Source: Hylemonella sp. (GTDB taxonomy: Bacteria; Pseudomonadota; Gammaproteobacteria; Burkholderiales; Burkholderiaceae_C). Taken from it: a DNA stretch of 64,000 bases. The stretch covers positions 47,514-111,513 of the forward strand of contig JAUXVI010000053.1 in NCBI GenBank assembly GCA_030680575.1. Direction: 5' to 3'. The number at the start of each line of letters is the position of its first letter. The stretch's first letter is position 1. Positions 7,794 to 16,226 of this stretch are shown one piece after another. The position numbers were made by a program, and so were the translations under genes. The notes beneath the pieces were generated by a model, which saw only the letters and a program-made list of their open reading frames with translations, was not told the origin of the DNA and made no database searches.

Positions 7794-9218
7794 ATGAACG
7801 CACCCGCGCAAGCCGCCCACCTGCTGCCCGAGATCCATCAACGCGCGGTGCCGCCGGCCTTGGTCGAGGCGCTGAAGGCGCGCTTCGGCGAGCGCTGCTC
7901 CACCGCACTGGTGGTGCGCGAACAGCATGGCCGCGATGAGTCGGTGTACTCGGTGCCGCCGCCGGCTGCCGTGGTGTTTGCCGAAAGCACGGCCGATGTG
8001 TCGGACGCCATCAAGCTGGCCAGCGAACACAATGTGCCGGTGATTCCGTTTGGCGTCGGCTCCTCGCTGGAAGGCCACCTGCTGGCAGTGCAAGGCGGCA
8101 TCAGCATCGACGTGTCGCGCATGAACAAGATCCTGGCGATCAACGCCGAAGACCTGACGGTCACCGTGCAGCCGGGCGTGACGCGCAAGCAGCTCAACGA
8201 CGAGATCAAGAGCACTGGCCTGTTCTTCCCGATCGACCCGGGCGCTGATGCCAGCATCGGCGGCATGAGTGCCACCCGCGCCAGCGGCACCAACGCCGTG
8301 CGCTACGGCACCATGCGCGAGAACGTGCTGGCGCTGGAAGTGGTGACCGCCAGCGGCGAAGTCATCCGCACCGGCACGCGCGCCAAAAAAAGCAGCGCCG
8401 GCTACGACCTGACGCGCCTGATGGTGGGCAGCGAAGGCACGCTGGGCGTGATGACCGAGATCACGCTCAAGCTCTACCCGCTGCCGGAGGCGATCTCAGC
8501 CGCCATCTGCTCGTTCCCGAGCATCGAGGCGGCGGTGCGCAGCACCATCCAGATCATCCAGATGGGCATCCCGATTGCCCGCGTGGAGCTGATCGACGCC
8601 AACACCGTGCGCATGGTCAACACCTATGCCAAGCTAACCTTGCGTGAAGAGCCGATGCTGCTGATGGAGTTCCACGGCTCGCCGGCTGGTGTGAAGGAGC
8701 AGGCCGAAACCGTGCAGGAGATTGCCAGCGAATTCGGCGGCAACGCTTTCGAGTGGGCCACCACGCCGGAGGAGCGCACCCGCCTGTGGACCGCGCGGCA
8801 CAACGCCTACTTTGCCGCCATCCAGAGCAAACCGGGCTGCCGCGCCATCAGCACCGACACCTGCGTACCGATCTCACGCCTGGCGGACTGCCTGCTCGAC
8901 TCGGTGACCGAGGCCGATGCCAGCGGCATCCCCTACTTCCTGGTCGGCCACGTCGGTGACGGCAACTTCCACTTCGGCTACCTGATCGACCCCGCGCTGC
9001 CGCAAGAACGCGACGTGGCCGAAGCGCTGAACCATAAGCTGGTGACGCGCGCGCTGCAACTGGGCGGCACCTGCACCGGCGAGCACGGCGTGGGCCTGCA
9101 CAAGATGGACTTTCTGCTGACCGAAGCCGGCAGCGGCGCGGTGGACATGATGCGCACCATCAAGCGCGCGCTCGACCCGAAGAACATCATGAACCCGGGC
9201 AAGATCTTCGCGTTCTAG
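7794..9218 (+). CDS. FAD-binding D-lactate/2-hydroxyacid dehydrogenase (GlcD/Dld-like)
   Basis: A 474-residue member of the FAD_binding_4 (PCMH) plus FAD-oxidase C-terminal family. FAD contacts are visible in PVIPFGVGSSLEGHL (residues about 83-97), GADASIGGMSATRASGTNAVRYG and MVGSEGTLGVMTE. The C-terminal cap has the catalytic-region motifs GHVGDGNFHF and GTCTGEHGVGLHK, and ends with the family tail LDPKNIMNPGKIF. It should oxidise D-lactate (or a related D-2-hydroxyacid such as glycolate) and pass electrons to cytochrome c or quinone. The exact substrate cannot be told from sequence. The start has SD-like GGAGA 8 bases upstream. Confidence 0.9.
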   Translation: MNAPAQAAHLLPEIHQRAVPPALVEALKARFGERCSTALVVREQHGRDESVYSVPPPAAVVFAESTADVSDAIKLASEHNVPVIPFGVGSSLEGHLLAVQGGISIDVSRMNKILAINAEDLTVTVQPGVTRKQLNDEIKSTGLFFPIDPGADASIGGMSATRASGTNAVRYGTMRENVLALEVVTASGEVIRTGTRAKKSSAGYDLTRLMVGSEGTLGVMTEITLKLYPLPEAISAAICSFPSIEAAVRSTIQIIQMGIPIARVELIDANTVRMVNTYAKLTLREEPMLLMEFHGSPAGVKEQAETVQEIASEFGGNAFEWATTPEERTRLWTARHNAYFAAIQSKPGCRAISTDTCVPISRLADCLLDSVTEADASGIPYFLVGHVGDGNFHFGYLIDPALPQERDVAEALNHKLVTRALQLGGTCTGEHGVGLHKMDFLLTEAGSGAVDMMRTIKRALDPKNIMNPGKIFAF

Positions 9219-9239
9219 CGCGCGACCGGCTCGTATCCC

Positions 9240-9259
9240 CCCGCCGGAACTCCGGCGGG
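9240..9259. terminator. Bidirectional hairpin between convergent genes
   Basis: CCCGCCGGA (9240-9248) pairs with TCCGGCGGG (9251-9259). It lies in the 43 bases between the stops of the dehydrogenase and the DUF2306 gene. There is no long T-run on either side, so termination strength is uncertain. Confidence 0.55.
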
Positions 9260-9261
9260 CT

Positions 9262-9648
9262 TCAGCGAAACAGCCATTCGTGCAGCAGACGTCCGGGCAT
9301 GAGCGCAAACGTGCCGGCAATCAGAATACCGCCGACATAGACGCCGATCATGGCCCCACGGTGAGACTTGATGTCGCCCCGGCGTGCCGCGCGTATCGCC
9401 AGCGGGATGTTCACCAGCACGATGACACAGAAGAGGTGGATGAAGCCGAAATGCCCTAGCAGCTGCGGCCCGACCTGTGCCGGCATGAACAGCGTGATGA
9501 GGGCCGTCAGCACCATCAGCACGACGTAGAGGCGCCCCAGCCGCTTGTGTTGCAGAGTGCCTTTGGGGCGCAGCAGCTGATACGCACCGAGAAAGAACGC
9601 CGGGACCACGGTGGCGAGATGAATGTAGGTCAGCTGCAGGTAGGTCAT
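9262..9648 (-). CDS. DUF2306-type small membrane protein
   Basis: A 128-residue protein with four predicted membrane helices and conserved histidines between them (YIHLATVVPAFFLGAYQLL, LQHKRLGRLYVVLM, LGHFGFIHLF, SHRGAMIGVYVGG). This pattern fits the DUF2306 family of small membrane proteins, some of which may bind haem, but no function is established. The start at 9648 has CGGAG 8 bases upstream; a longer frame to 9786 lacks support. It stands alone between convergent and co-oriented neighbours. Confidence 0.75.
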   Translation of the reverse strand: MTYLQLTYIHLATVVPAFFLGAYQLLRPKGTLQHKRLGRLYVVLMVLTALITLFMPAQVGPQLLGHFGFIHLFCVIVLVNIPLAIRAARRGDIKSHRGAMIGVYVGGILIAGTFALMPGRLLHEWLFR

Positions 9649-9754
9649 GGCACATCTCCGTTCATGGTGCTCGACGATTGGAGTCCATGCCGCGAATTTG
9701 TACTCTTTTGAAACGGCGATGTCCACCCGATGAGGCATGCCAGCGCCGCGCCCA

Positions 9755-10348
9755 CTAGGCCGGTTTGCGCGCGATGACGGTGGCAAACCGTTTCACGGTA
9801 TTGCTCGGCGCCTCGAATGTGCTGAGCTCGTTCTGCACAATGTCCCAGCCGGCAAAGTGCTGCTGCAACTCGGTGGCCGTGAACAGGCAGTGCTCCGTCG
9901 GCTCGAACATGTCCAGGTAAGTGGTGCCTTCAATCAGCACATTAACCGCTGCAATGCCGCCGGGCCGCACATGCTGCTGCAATTCAGCCAACACCTTGCG
10001 CGCGGTGGCGCAGTCGAAAAACATCAGCAAGCCGATGGAGACGATGCCGTCATAGTCGGCACCGATCGGGTACTGGCGCAAGTCGGCCTGTTCCGCCCGC
10101 ACCGGCAGCGCCTCCGCCGTCGCCCGCTGCTGCATGTGCGCCACCGCGGCCTGGCTGGCGTCGAGCGCCGTCACGCGGCAGCCCTGCCGTGAGGCCGCAA
10201 ACGCCAGGTTGCCCATGCCACTGCCGAAATCCAGCACCTCGCCCTGCAGGTAAGGCAAGGCCAGCGTCTCGAACGGGTTCAGCGCCAGGGCCGCAGCCGA
10301 GGCCGAACGGGCGAACTGCTGGTCAAAAAATTCGATGCTTCGGGTCAT
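9755..10348 (-). CDS. SAM-dependent class I methyltransferase
   Basis: A 197-residue Rossmann-fold methyltransferase. Motif I is VLDFGSGMGNLAFAASRQG, followed by the acidic ribose-binding loop VTALDASQAAV, motif II region AEQADLRQYPIGADYDGIVS, and PGGIAAVNVLIEGTTY. The overall layout resembles TehB-like small-molecule methyltransferases. The natural substrate is unknown; tellurite or another metalloid/thiol is conceivable given the family. The start at 10348 (MTRSIEFFDQQF) was chosen because it begins the conserved domain; no strong SD is visible there, and the frame extends upstream. Confidence 0.8.
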   Translation of the reverse strand: MTRSIEFFDQQFARSASAAALALNPFETLALPYLQGEVLDFGSGMGNLAFAASRQGCRVTALDASQAAVAHMQQRATAEALPVRAEQADLRQYPIGADYDGIVSIGLLMFFDCATARKVLAELQQHVRPGGIAAVNVLIEGTTYLDMFEPTEHCLFTATELQQHFAGWDIVQNELSTFEAPSNTVKRFATVIARKPA

Positions 10349-10489
10349 GGTGAGGAAAGGAAACCAGATGGCAGATGGAAGACAGGTTGGGCATTGTGCA
10401 ATAACGGGCAGCGAAGACACGGGTTTCCCCTTAATCGGGAATCCCTGATTTAAGTTACTTTCGCATCTCTTCATCACAGGAGGAACGAC

Positions 10490-10771
10490 ATGCTCAAGCA
10501 CATCACCGGTTTGGCCATTGTGTTGTTGGCGGCGCTGCCCGTGGCGGCACAACCGGCTTCCGATCCTGCCGAGGTCGACGCCGTGGTGGCCGCCGTCAAG
10601 GCCGCCAATCCGGATTTCAAATCACTGTGTCAAAAGGGACCTGACGGCATCCGCAAGGCCTCCACCGAAGCTGTGATGGGCCTCATGGCCTCCGGCAAAG
10701 TGAAGGGCAACCCGCAGGCCGTGGGCGGCGAAGCCGGCCAGAAAGTCGGGCGCGAGTGCCGTGGCGGTTGA
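10490..10771 (+). CDS. Small secreted two-cysteine protein (module A)
   Basis: A 93-residue protein with a clear Sec signal peptide (hydrophobic core IVLLAALPVAAQ, cleavage near residue 21) and a strong SD (AGGAGG). The mature part has a helix with the motif ANPDFKSLCQ (Cys 47) and ends GRECRGG (Cys 90). The same module, AEhxxVxxxVxxxxPDFxxxCQ followed about 43 residues later by a second Cys preceded by Arg and an acidic residue, forms the N-terminus of the protein encoded immediately downstream. The two cysteines could form a disulfide in the periplasm. Function unknown. The pair is probably one transcription unit (38 bases between). Confidence 0.7.
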   Translation: MLKHITGLAIVLLAALPVAAQPASDPAEVDAVVAAVKAANPDFKSLCQKGPDGIRKASTEAVMGLMASGKVKGNPQAVGGEAGQKVGRECRGG

Positions 10772-10808
10772 GACACCGCAGACACTCCCCTGACGCAAAA
10801 CCGGCCCC

Positions 10809-11906
10809 ATGCCCACCACCCTGCCCTGGCGCTTTCTGGCGTCCCTCACCTTGCTCGGCGCATTCAGCGGCGCAGCCCATGCCGCCAGCGATGCAGAAAT
10901 CCAGCTCGTTTATGACGGTGTGCGCAGCAAGTTCCCGGACTTCAGTGCGTACTGCCAGCTCTCGGACACGGAAAGACGACAGGTCACGGTTCAAGTCACG
11001 ATCGCGCTGGCCGGCGCCAGAAAACTGTCTGACCCGACCGGGGCCGGGCCACAAGCCGGTGTTCTGCTGCGCCGCGATTGCGGGCTGGACACCGCACCTG
11101 CGGCCAGCAACCCGAGCACCGTGCGCTGGATGGCCAGCGCCAAGCCACTGGCGTTTGATGCCGACCGACAGACCCTGGGAAGGTTCACCACCGCCACCTC
11201 CCTGGCGAACCGCATTTACACCCCCGAAGGCGCAGGCCCGTTCCCGGCCGTTGTGTTGAACCACACCATCGGCGGCGTCAGCCAGCACATGCTGGTGCAA
11301 GCCAAGGCCTTGCTGGACGCCGGTTTTGCCGTGCTGGTGGTGGACAGCTATGGGCCGCGTGGCATCCGCCCCGGCACCATCCTGTTCCCCGCCGAGGTTG
11401 CCAAGGACGACTACGATGCGCTGGCCCACCTTGAGCGGCAACCGTACATCGACAAGACCCGGATTTTCCAGAGCGGCTATTCGCTCGGCGCGCTTGCTGC
11501 CGCTTTGCTGGCGAGCCCGGAAGGGGCGCAGCTCTTCAAAGCGCCCGGGCGCTTTCGTGCCTCGGTTGGCCACTACGGCACCTGCGCCCTGCACAACAAC
11601 CCCTCGTCGCCCAAACTGGAAATGCTGTCCGCCGACAGCAACCGCCCGGTCCTGATGCTGATGGCCGAGCTCGACATCGAGACACCGCCCAAGGCCTGCT
11701 TCCCGCTGCTGGAGCAAATGAAGGCCGCCGGCAAAGAGGTCGATTGGCACATCTACCCCAACACCACGCATGGCTGGGACAAGTCGGAAAACAATGGTTA
11801 TGTCTACCGCAGCGCCAGCGGCGAGAGCATGATCTACCGCTACGACGCGGCCGTCACGAAAGATGCCACCGAACGCATGATTGCGTTCTTCAACCGCTAC
11901 CGTTGA
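10809..11906 (+). CDS. Secreted dienelactone-hydrolase-family enzyme with N-terminal two-cysteine module
   Basis: A 365-residue protein with a signal peptide ending GAAHA (cleavage near residue 25), then the same two-cysteine module as the preceding gene (PDFSAYCQ with Cys 49, RRDCGL with Cys 91), then an alpha/beta hydrolase domain of the dienelactone hydrolase type. Catalytic landmarks are the nucleophile SGYSLGALAA, the acid in LMAELDIETPP and the histidine in YPNTTHGWDKS. It should act in the periplasm on an unknown ester or lactone. The last 10 bases overlap the convergent DUF1697 gene. Confidence 0.78.
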   Translation: MPTTLPWRFLASLTLLGAFSGAAHAASDAEIQLVYDGVRSKFPDFSAYCQLSDTERRQVTVQVTIALAGARKLSDPTGAGPQAGVLLRRDCGLDTAPAASNPSTVRWMASAKPLAFDADRQTLGRFTTATSLANRIYTPEGAGPFPAVVLNHTIGGVSQHMLVQAKALLDAGFAVLVVDSYGPRGIRPGTILFPAEVAKDDYDALAHLERQPYIDKTRIFQSGYSLGALAAALLASPEGAQLFKAPGRFRASVGHYGTCALHNNPSSPKLEMLSADSNRPVLMLMAELDIETPPKACFPLLEQMKAAGKEVDWHIYPNTTHGWDKSENNGYVYRSASGESMIYRYDAAVTKDATERMIAFFNRYR

Positions 11907-12439
11907 AGCCCGGCCAATGCCTGCACCTTGAGAACGGTGGCCCAGTTTCTGGTGGTGACCGATTTGCCAGCCTTGCCCAACAAGGCTTTTCCCGCTTTGC
12001 TTTCAAGGATGCCGTTCACGCAATTCAGGTACGCGGCATGCTTGCTGAGCACGAACTGTTCTGGCGGCACCACCAGAGGCTCGATGCCGGCCAGCCCCGA
12101 CAAGACCGCGGCGTCTTGAGCGAAAGCGACCAGGAACCGCGCAGGGTCTGCCGCTGTCGCAGCCAACGGGTTTTCAGCGACGATCGTCATCAGTTCCTGC
12201 GCAGACTTGACGATCACCGGCACGTCGATCTTCAACTTGCTGGAGATCGCGGCGGCGATCTCCGTGGCGTGCTTGGCCGGCGTGCCCTTGGCGGCACGGA
12301 ATACCGCGTTGCCGCTGTTGAGCAGCGTCACCACATCCGTGTAACCCAGCTCAGCCAGCAACAGGCGCAGCTCGGCCATGGGAACGCGCTTGGCCTTGCC
12401 CACGTTGATGCCGCGCAACAGCGCTACGAAGAGGGGCAT
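11897..12439 (-). CDS. DUF1697 family protein
   Basis: A 180-residue cytoplasmic protein with the hallmark DUF1697 opening FVALLRGINVGKAKRVPMAEL, the LGYTDVVTLLNSGNAVFRA block and a basic C-terminal ARNWATV-like segment (TTRNWATVLKVQ). The family has a ferredoxin-like fold and no proven biochemical role. Its stop overlaps the 3' end of the convergent hydrolase gene by 10 bases. It lies 20 bases downstream of the DUF2242 gene on the same strand and may be the last gene of the run that begins at parA. Confidence 0.85.
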   Translation of the reverse strand: MPLFVALLRGINVGKAKRVPMAELRLLLAELGYTDVVTLLNSGNAVFRAAKGTPAKHATEIAAAISSKLKIDVPVIVKSAQELMTIVAENPLAATAADPARFLVAFAQDAAVLSGLAGIEPLVVPPEQFVLSKHAAYLNCVNGILESKAGKALLGKAGKSVTTRNWATVLKVQALAGLQR

Positions 12440-12459
12440 GGGTGAGGCCTGCCGTTAAC

Positions 12460-12972
12460 TCACTTGCCCAGGTAAGTCGTGAGCAGATCGAAAAAGCGTT
12501 TGTAGAACTTTTCGTCTTCAATCGTCTTGCCGGCCACCTTCACCAGTGCATCCGTGCTCTTGCCCCAGGGCAGGGCAATACCGCCGCCGGACACGCTCAG
12601 GCTGGCGGCGTTGGATGTTTTCTTCAGTTCGTAAGTGGTCTCCACCGCGTTGACGAAAACCGTCGCGCCGCTGCCGCTGGCCTTGCACACCACATCGAAG
12701 TCGATGGTGACGTTGACCTCGTCATCGGGCTGGAAGTCTTTTTTGGCGCGCACGTTCTGCGCTTCGGCCCGCTCGATGCGGTAGCCCTGGCTCAACAAGG
12801 CATGCTGCGCCGCTTCGCAGGCTTGCGCTTCGCTCTGCCGAAATTGTTTGAAGTACGGCGACTCTTTGCTGAAGGCCTCGTCCGGGTAGACGCTGGGAGT
12901 TCCGCAGGCGGCCAGCAGGGCCAGTGTCAACAGCACCGTGATTAGCTTGAGGGTATGGCAGAGGGTCTTCAT
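12460..12972 (-). CDS. DUF2242 family lipoprotein
   Basis: A 170-residue predicted lipoprotein: signal peptide KLITVLLTLALLAAC with the lipobox cysteine, then a domain rich in conserved features of DUF2242 (CEAAQHALLSQGYRIERAEAQ, FQPDDEVNVTIDFDVVC). It should be anchored in the outer membrane or periplasmic face; function is unknown. The ATG at 12972 gives a normal signal peptide. An upstream ATG at 13023 overlaps the EamA stop by four bases (ATGA) and would add 17 polar residues; translation could be coupled from there, so the start is not settled. Confidence 0.75.
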   Translation of the reverse strand: MKTLCHTLKLITVLLTLALLAACGTPSVYPDEAFSKESPYFKQFRQSEAQACEAAQHALLSQGYRIERAEAQNVRAKKDFQPDDEVNVTIDFDVVCKASGSGATVFVNAVETTYELKKTSNAASLSVSGGGIALPWGKSTDALVKVAGKTIEDEKFYKRFFDLLTTYLGK

Positions 12973-13019
12973 GGTGTGTTGGTCTTGGGCGGTACGTGCG
13001 GGCACTTTGGCGTCTTGTT

Positions 13020-13862
13020 TCATTTTGCCTGCTTGCGAATGACCAGGGCAATGCCGCCCAGGATGGCCAGGGACGCCAGCACCAGCCGCAGCGTAAGCGG
13101 CTCGCCCAGCAACAGGATGCCACCCACCGCCGCAATCACCGGCACGCTGAGTTGCAGCGTGGCCGCACTGGTGGCCTTGAGGTGCGGCAGCGCGGTGTAC
13201 CAGATGGCGTAACCGATGCCCGAGGTGATGGCGCCGGAAGCGACGGCGTAGAGCGCACCCGCCGTGTCCACCTGCGCGCTGTTGATGAACAAGAGACTCA
13301 TGCCCAGCGCCACCGGTACCGTGCGCACGAAATTGCCCGCCGTCACACGCAGCGGATCACCCGCACCCCGGCCGCGCAAGGAGTACAACGCCCAGGCCAG
13401 GCCGGCAGCGATCATCAGCAGGGCGGCCCCAAGCGGCGGTGCCGACAGCCCCGGCAACAGCAGCCCCACCAGCCCGCCCAGGGCAAGCCCCAGGCCGAGC
13501 CACTGCAGCGGCGTGAAACGCTCGCCCTTCACCAGCCCCCAGCCGATCATGCCGGTCTGCACCGCGCCAAACAGCAGCAACGCGCCGGTGCCTGTGGGCA
13601 GGTTGACGTAGGCAAAGGAGAAGGCCGCCGCGTAGGCAAACAGTGCGAACGCTGAGGGCCAGCTGCCGCGGCCGGTGGCTTCACGGCGTGTGAGCTGCAC
13701 CAGCCCCCACAGCACCAGCGCGCCCGAGGCTAGGCGAATGGTGGTGAAGCTGGCGGCGTCGATAGTGGTGTGGGCCAGCGCGGTGCGGCACAGCAGGGAG
13801 TTGCCGGCGAAGGCGAACAAGGCAAGGCCAACTAACAGAGGCTGCTTGCAACCGTGCCTCAT
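13020..13862 (-). CDS. EamA/DMT-family transporter
   Basis: A 280-residue ten-helix transporter of the drug/metabolite superfamily with two EamA repeats: helices from LLVGLALFAFAGNSLLCRTAL to GLALGGLVGLLLPGL and again from LLMIAAGLAWALYSL to the basic tail RKQAK. Such proteins usually export amino acids or other small metabolites across the inner membrane; the substrate is unknown. Its ATG overlaps the stop of the upstream NYN gene by ATGA, and its own stop overlaps a possible DUF2242 start by ATGA, so the three are likely translated from one mRNA. Confidence 0.88.
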   Translation of the reverse strand: MRHGCKQPLLVGLALFAFAGNSLLCRTALAHTTIDAASFTTIRLASGALVLWGLVQLTRREATGRGSWPSAFALFAYAAAFSFAYVNLPTGTGALLLFGAVQTGMIGWGLVKGERFTPLQWLGLGLALGGLVGLLLPGLSAPPLGAALLMIAAGLAWALYSLRGRGAGDPLRVTAGNFVRTVPVALGMSLLFINSAQVDTAGALYAVASGAITSGIGYAIWYTALPHLKATSAATLQLSVPVIAAVGGILLLGEPLTLRLVLASLAILGGIALVIRKQAK

Positions 13863-14500
13863 TTTTCTTCCACTCGGGGCACCGCCGCTCTTGCTGCTGC
13901 CACTCGTTCCTTTTCTTTGATTTCTTCTTCAGTAAGAAAGAAATATTTATCAAGCGAAGAAAACTCGTCCACTACGAAACGGATGTCTTCGTTGAAACCA
14001 GATGAGAACGCTGAGGCATACGCACATTTACCTGAATGAACAACTTCCTGTATCAGTTGAATGAAATCCCCATCACCGCTTAGAAGCCAAATGGTTTCTG
14101 CATGATCTCGATAACAGGCCCGCATTACATCAACTGCGATCGCAATGTCGCAAATACTTTCCTTTTTTGATTTCGCGGCCTTCTTCCTGACAAATGGCAC
14201 TATCTGACCCGTTCTAACGTGCCGTTGCTCGGGCGAATCTTCTGTCGTACAGGTAAAGGTGGTTGCCGCAATCTTCTCTCTTACAGCTCTGACATGGTGA
14301 TCGTCACCGACCGTACTCGTGTAATACCCAATTCGCTTGATATTCCAAATATGGTCGTCAAGGATTCGCTGGTTCCAGATGAAGCAGTCCTCAACGTATA
14401 TGTTGTCGGGTCTTGGCGTTCTCCCCATCGCTAGCATCTCTTTGTATCGGAGAGAAAGGTTCTCTCCATCAACGAAGACCAAAGTACTGTTAGGCGTCAT
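13859..14500 (-). CDS. NYN-domain (PIN-like, LabA/DUF88) putative ribonuclease, AT-rich
   Basis: A 213-residue protein with an NYN domain: VFVDGENLSLRYK at the start with the first conserved Asp, then the middle block CDIAIAVDVMRAC, and WLLSGDGDFIQLIQEVV with the final acidic pair, all of which bind metal in PIN-like nucleases. It ends in a charged Glu/Lys/Arg-rich tail. RNA cleavage is inferred from the family. The start at 14500 follows GGAGG; the first 11 bases overlap the methyltransferase gene. Composition is strikingly different from both neighbours (13921-13980 has only 20 G+C of 60), which suggests recent acquisition, yet both ends overlap host genes (14490-14500 and ATGA at 13859-13862). 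Confidence 0.85.
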   Translation of the reverse strand: MTPNSTLVFVDGENLSLRYKEMLAMGRTPRPDNIYVEDCFIWNQRILDDHIWNIKRIGYYTSTVGDDHHVRAVREKIAATTFTCTTEDSPEQRHVRTGQIVPFVRKKAAKSKKESICDIAIAVDVMRACYRDHAETIWLLSGDGDFIQLIQEVVHSGKCAYASAFSSGFNEDIRFVVDEFSSLDKYFFLTEEEIKEKERVAAARAAVPRVEEK

Positions 14501-15254
14501 GCTGCCTCCTACTTTTGAAACTTTCGTCAAACACCTCTCGATACACCCACACCGGTTTCCCCTGCGCCCCCTCCAGCTTGACCACCGGCGTCAAGCCCAC
14601 CGCCTCGAATTCCAGACTCACCAGCCAAGCGCCGGGTTTGAGCTCCGCCCTCGCCTTCTCAATCGCACGCGGCATGCTCTCGGGACGCTGGAACAGGTAG
14701 ACCAGGTCGTAACCCGACCAGTCCGCTTTCCAGATATCGCCCCGCGCCACAGTTGCCCACGGACAGCGGCGCGCGCAAAGCCAACGCAGCGGCCAGCTCC
14801 ATTCGATGCCGTGCAGCTCGGCCAGCGGGTAAGCCTGGCGCAGCGCCTGCAGGCCGTGGCCGAGGCCACAGCCGGCGTCCAGCACCTTCGCGCCGGGCTC
14901 CAGCGGGGCGACACCGGGTAAGTCGTTCAAGGCATCGGCCGGGGTGGGAAACAGCGGTGCGTCGCGCCAGGCGTTGAGCGGGTAGATCAAGGCCAGCAGG
15001 GCCAGTGGCAGCAGCCAGCCCCAGGCCGGCAGGGCCAAGCCACCGGCGAGCAAGGCCGAGAGCGGAAAACCTAGGCCGATGATGAGGCGGCGCCACCAGT
15101 TGGCGCCGAGCACGCTCAAGGCCACCCCCGCGCCGGAGGCCAGCGCCAGCGCGAGCACGGCGTTTTGCCCGCTGCGCAGCAGCAGCACAAACAACAGCCA
15201 CGCCAGCCCCCAGGCCAAGAGTGCCGGCAGGGGCCAGGGCAGACGGGCCAGCAT
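14490..15254 (-). CDS. Membrane-anchored SAM-dependent methyltransferase
   Basis: A 254-residue protein: about four hydrophobic helices in residues 1-95 (LPWPLPALLAWGLAWLLFVLL onward), then a class I methyltransferase domain with motif I VLDAGCGLGHGLQAL, acidic loop LHGIEWSW, VARGDIWKADWSGYDLVYLF and LKPGAWLVSLEFEA. The active domain would sit on the cytoplasmic side of the inner membrane; a lipid or membrane-protein substrate is plausible but unproven. It starts 19 bases after parB on the same strand, and its 3' end overlaps the NYN gene by 11 bases. Confidence 0.82.
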   Translation of the reverse strand: MLARLPWPLPALLAWGLAWLLFVLLLRSGQNAVLALALASGAGVALSVLGANWWRRLIIGLGFPLSALLAGGLALPAWGWLLPLALLALIYPLNAWRDAPLFPTPADALNDLPGVAPLEPGAKVLDAGCGLGHGLQALRQAYPLAELHGIEWSWPLRWLCARRCPWATVARGDIWKADWSGYDLVYLFQRPESMPRAIEKARAELKPGAWLVSLEFEAVGLTPVVKLEGAQGKPVWVYREVFDESFKSRRQHDA

Positions 15255-15273
15255 GCGGGTGGGCCGGGTTGGC

Positions 15274-16206
15274 TTAGTGGCCGTTGCCGCGCAGGCGGTC
15301 GATCAGGCCGTTGAGTTCGTCCAGCGAGCCAAACTGGATGCTGAGCTCGCCCATTTCTTCCACGCGGCCATGGCGCTTGACGCGTTTCTTGACGCGCACT
15401 TCGACCTCGGCGGTCAGCAGGTCGGACAGTTCTTCTTCCACGCGCTTGAGGTCGCGCGACTTTTCCTTGCCCGGTTTCTGCGGCGTGAGGGAGAACTCGG
15501 CGCCGAGTTTTTTCACCAGGCTCTCGGCCTCGCGCACCGACATTTTTTTGGCGGTGATCTGGTTGGCGGCGGTGATCTGGGCCGCGCGGTCCAGCGCCAA
15601 CAGAGCGCGGGCGTGGCCCATGTCGAGGTCGCCGGCCATCAGCATGGTCTGCACCGGCTCGGCCAGATTCAGCAGGCGCAGCAGATTGCTGGCAGCACTG
15701 CGCGAACGGCCGACGGCTTGCGCCGCCTGTTCGTGAGTCAGCCCAAACTCTTTGATGAGTCGCTGCAGGCCCTGCGCCTCTTCCAGCGGGTTGAGGTCTT
15801 CACGCTGGATGTTTTCAATCAACGCCATGGCGGCGGCGGCCTCGTCCGGCACGTCGCGCACCAGCACCGGCACGCTGTCCAGGCCAGCCAGCTTGGAAGC
15901 GCGGAAGCGGCGTTCACCGGCGATGATTTCGAACTTGCCGGCGTTCGGGCCGTCATGGAGCTTGCGCACCAAAATTGGCTGCATGATGCCCTGCGCCTTG
16001 ATGGACTCGGCCAGTTCGTACAGCGCGCCTTCGTCCATGCGGGTGCGCGGCTGGTACTGGCCGGCCACCATGTCGGTCAGCAACAGCGAGGCCGGCTGGC
16101 CGGCGTTGGCGCCGGCCGCAGCGGCCGCCTCGGCGGCTTCGTCCACTTTGGGGCCCAGCAGGGCTTCGAGTCCACGGCCCAGGCCTTTGGGTTTTTTGGT
16201 CACCAT
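15274..16206 (-). CDS. parB: Chromosome partitioning protein ParB
   Basis: A 310-residue ParB. In order: basic N-terminus with the ParA-stimulating peptide (KKPKGLGRGLEALLG), the CTP-binding/hydrolysing N-domain with QPRTR, LAESIKAQGIMQPILVR and GERRFRASKLAG, then ENIQREDLNPLEEAQ, the helix-turn-helix HEQAAQAVGRSRSAASNLLRLL that reads parS, and a C-terminal dimer domain (VEVRVKKRVKRHGRVEEMG). It loads at the parS sites at 18-20 kb and spreads as a CTP clamp. It is separated from parA by one hydrolase gene. Confidence 0.97.
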   Translation of the reverse strand: MVTKKPKGLGRGLEALLGPKVDEAAEAAAAAGANAGQPASLLLTDMVAGQYQPRTRMDEGALYELAESIKAQGIMQPILVRKLHDGPNAGKFEIIAGERRFRASKLAGLDSVPVLVRDVPDEAAAAMALIENIQREDLNPLEEAQGLQRLIKEFGLTHEQAAQAVGRSRSAASNLLRLLNLAEPVQTMLMAGDLDMGHARALLALDRAAQITAANQITAKKMSVREAESLVKKLGAEFSLTPQKPGKEKSRDLKRVEEELSDLLTAEVEVRVKKRVKRHGRVEEMGELSIQFGSLDELNGLIDRLRGNGH

Positions 16207-16226
16207 GACGGTCCTCTTTTTCTCTT

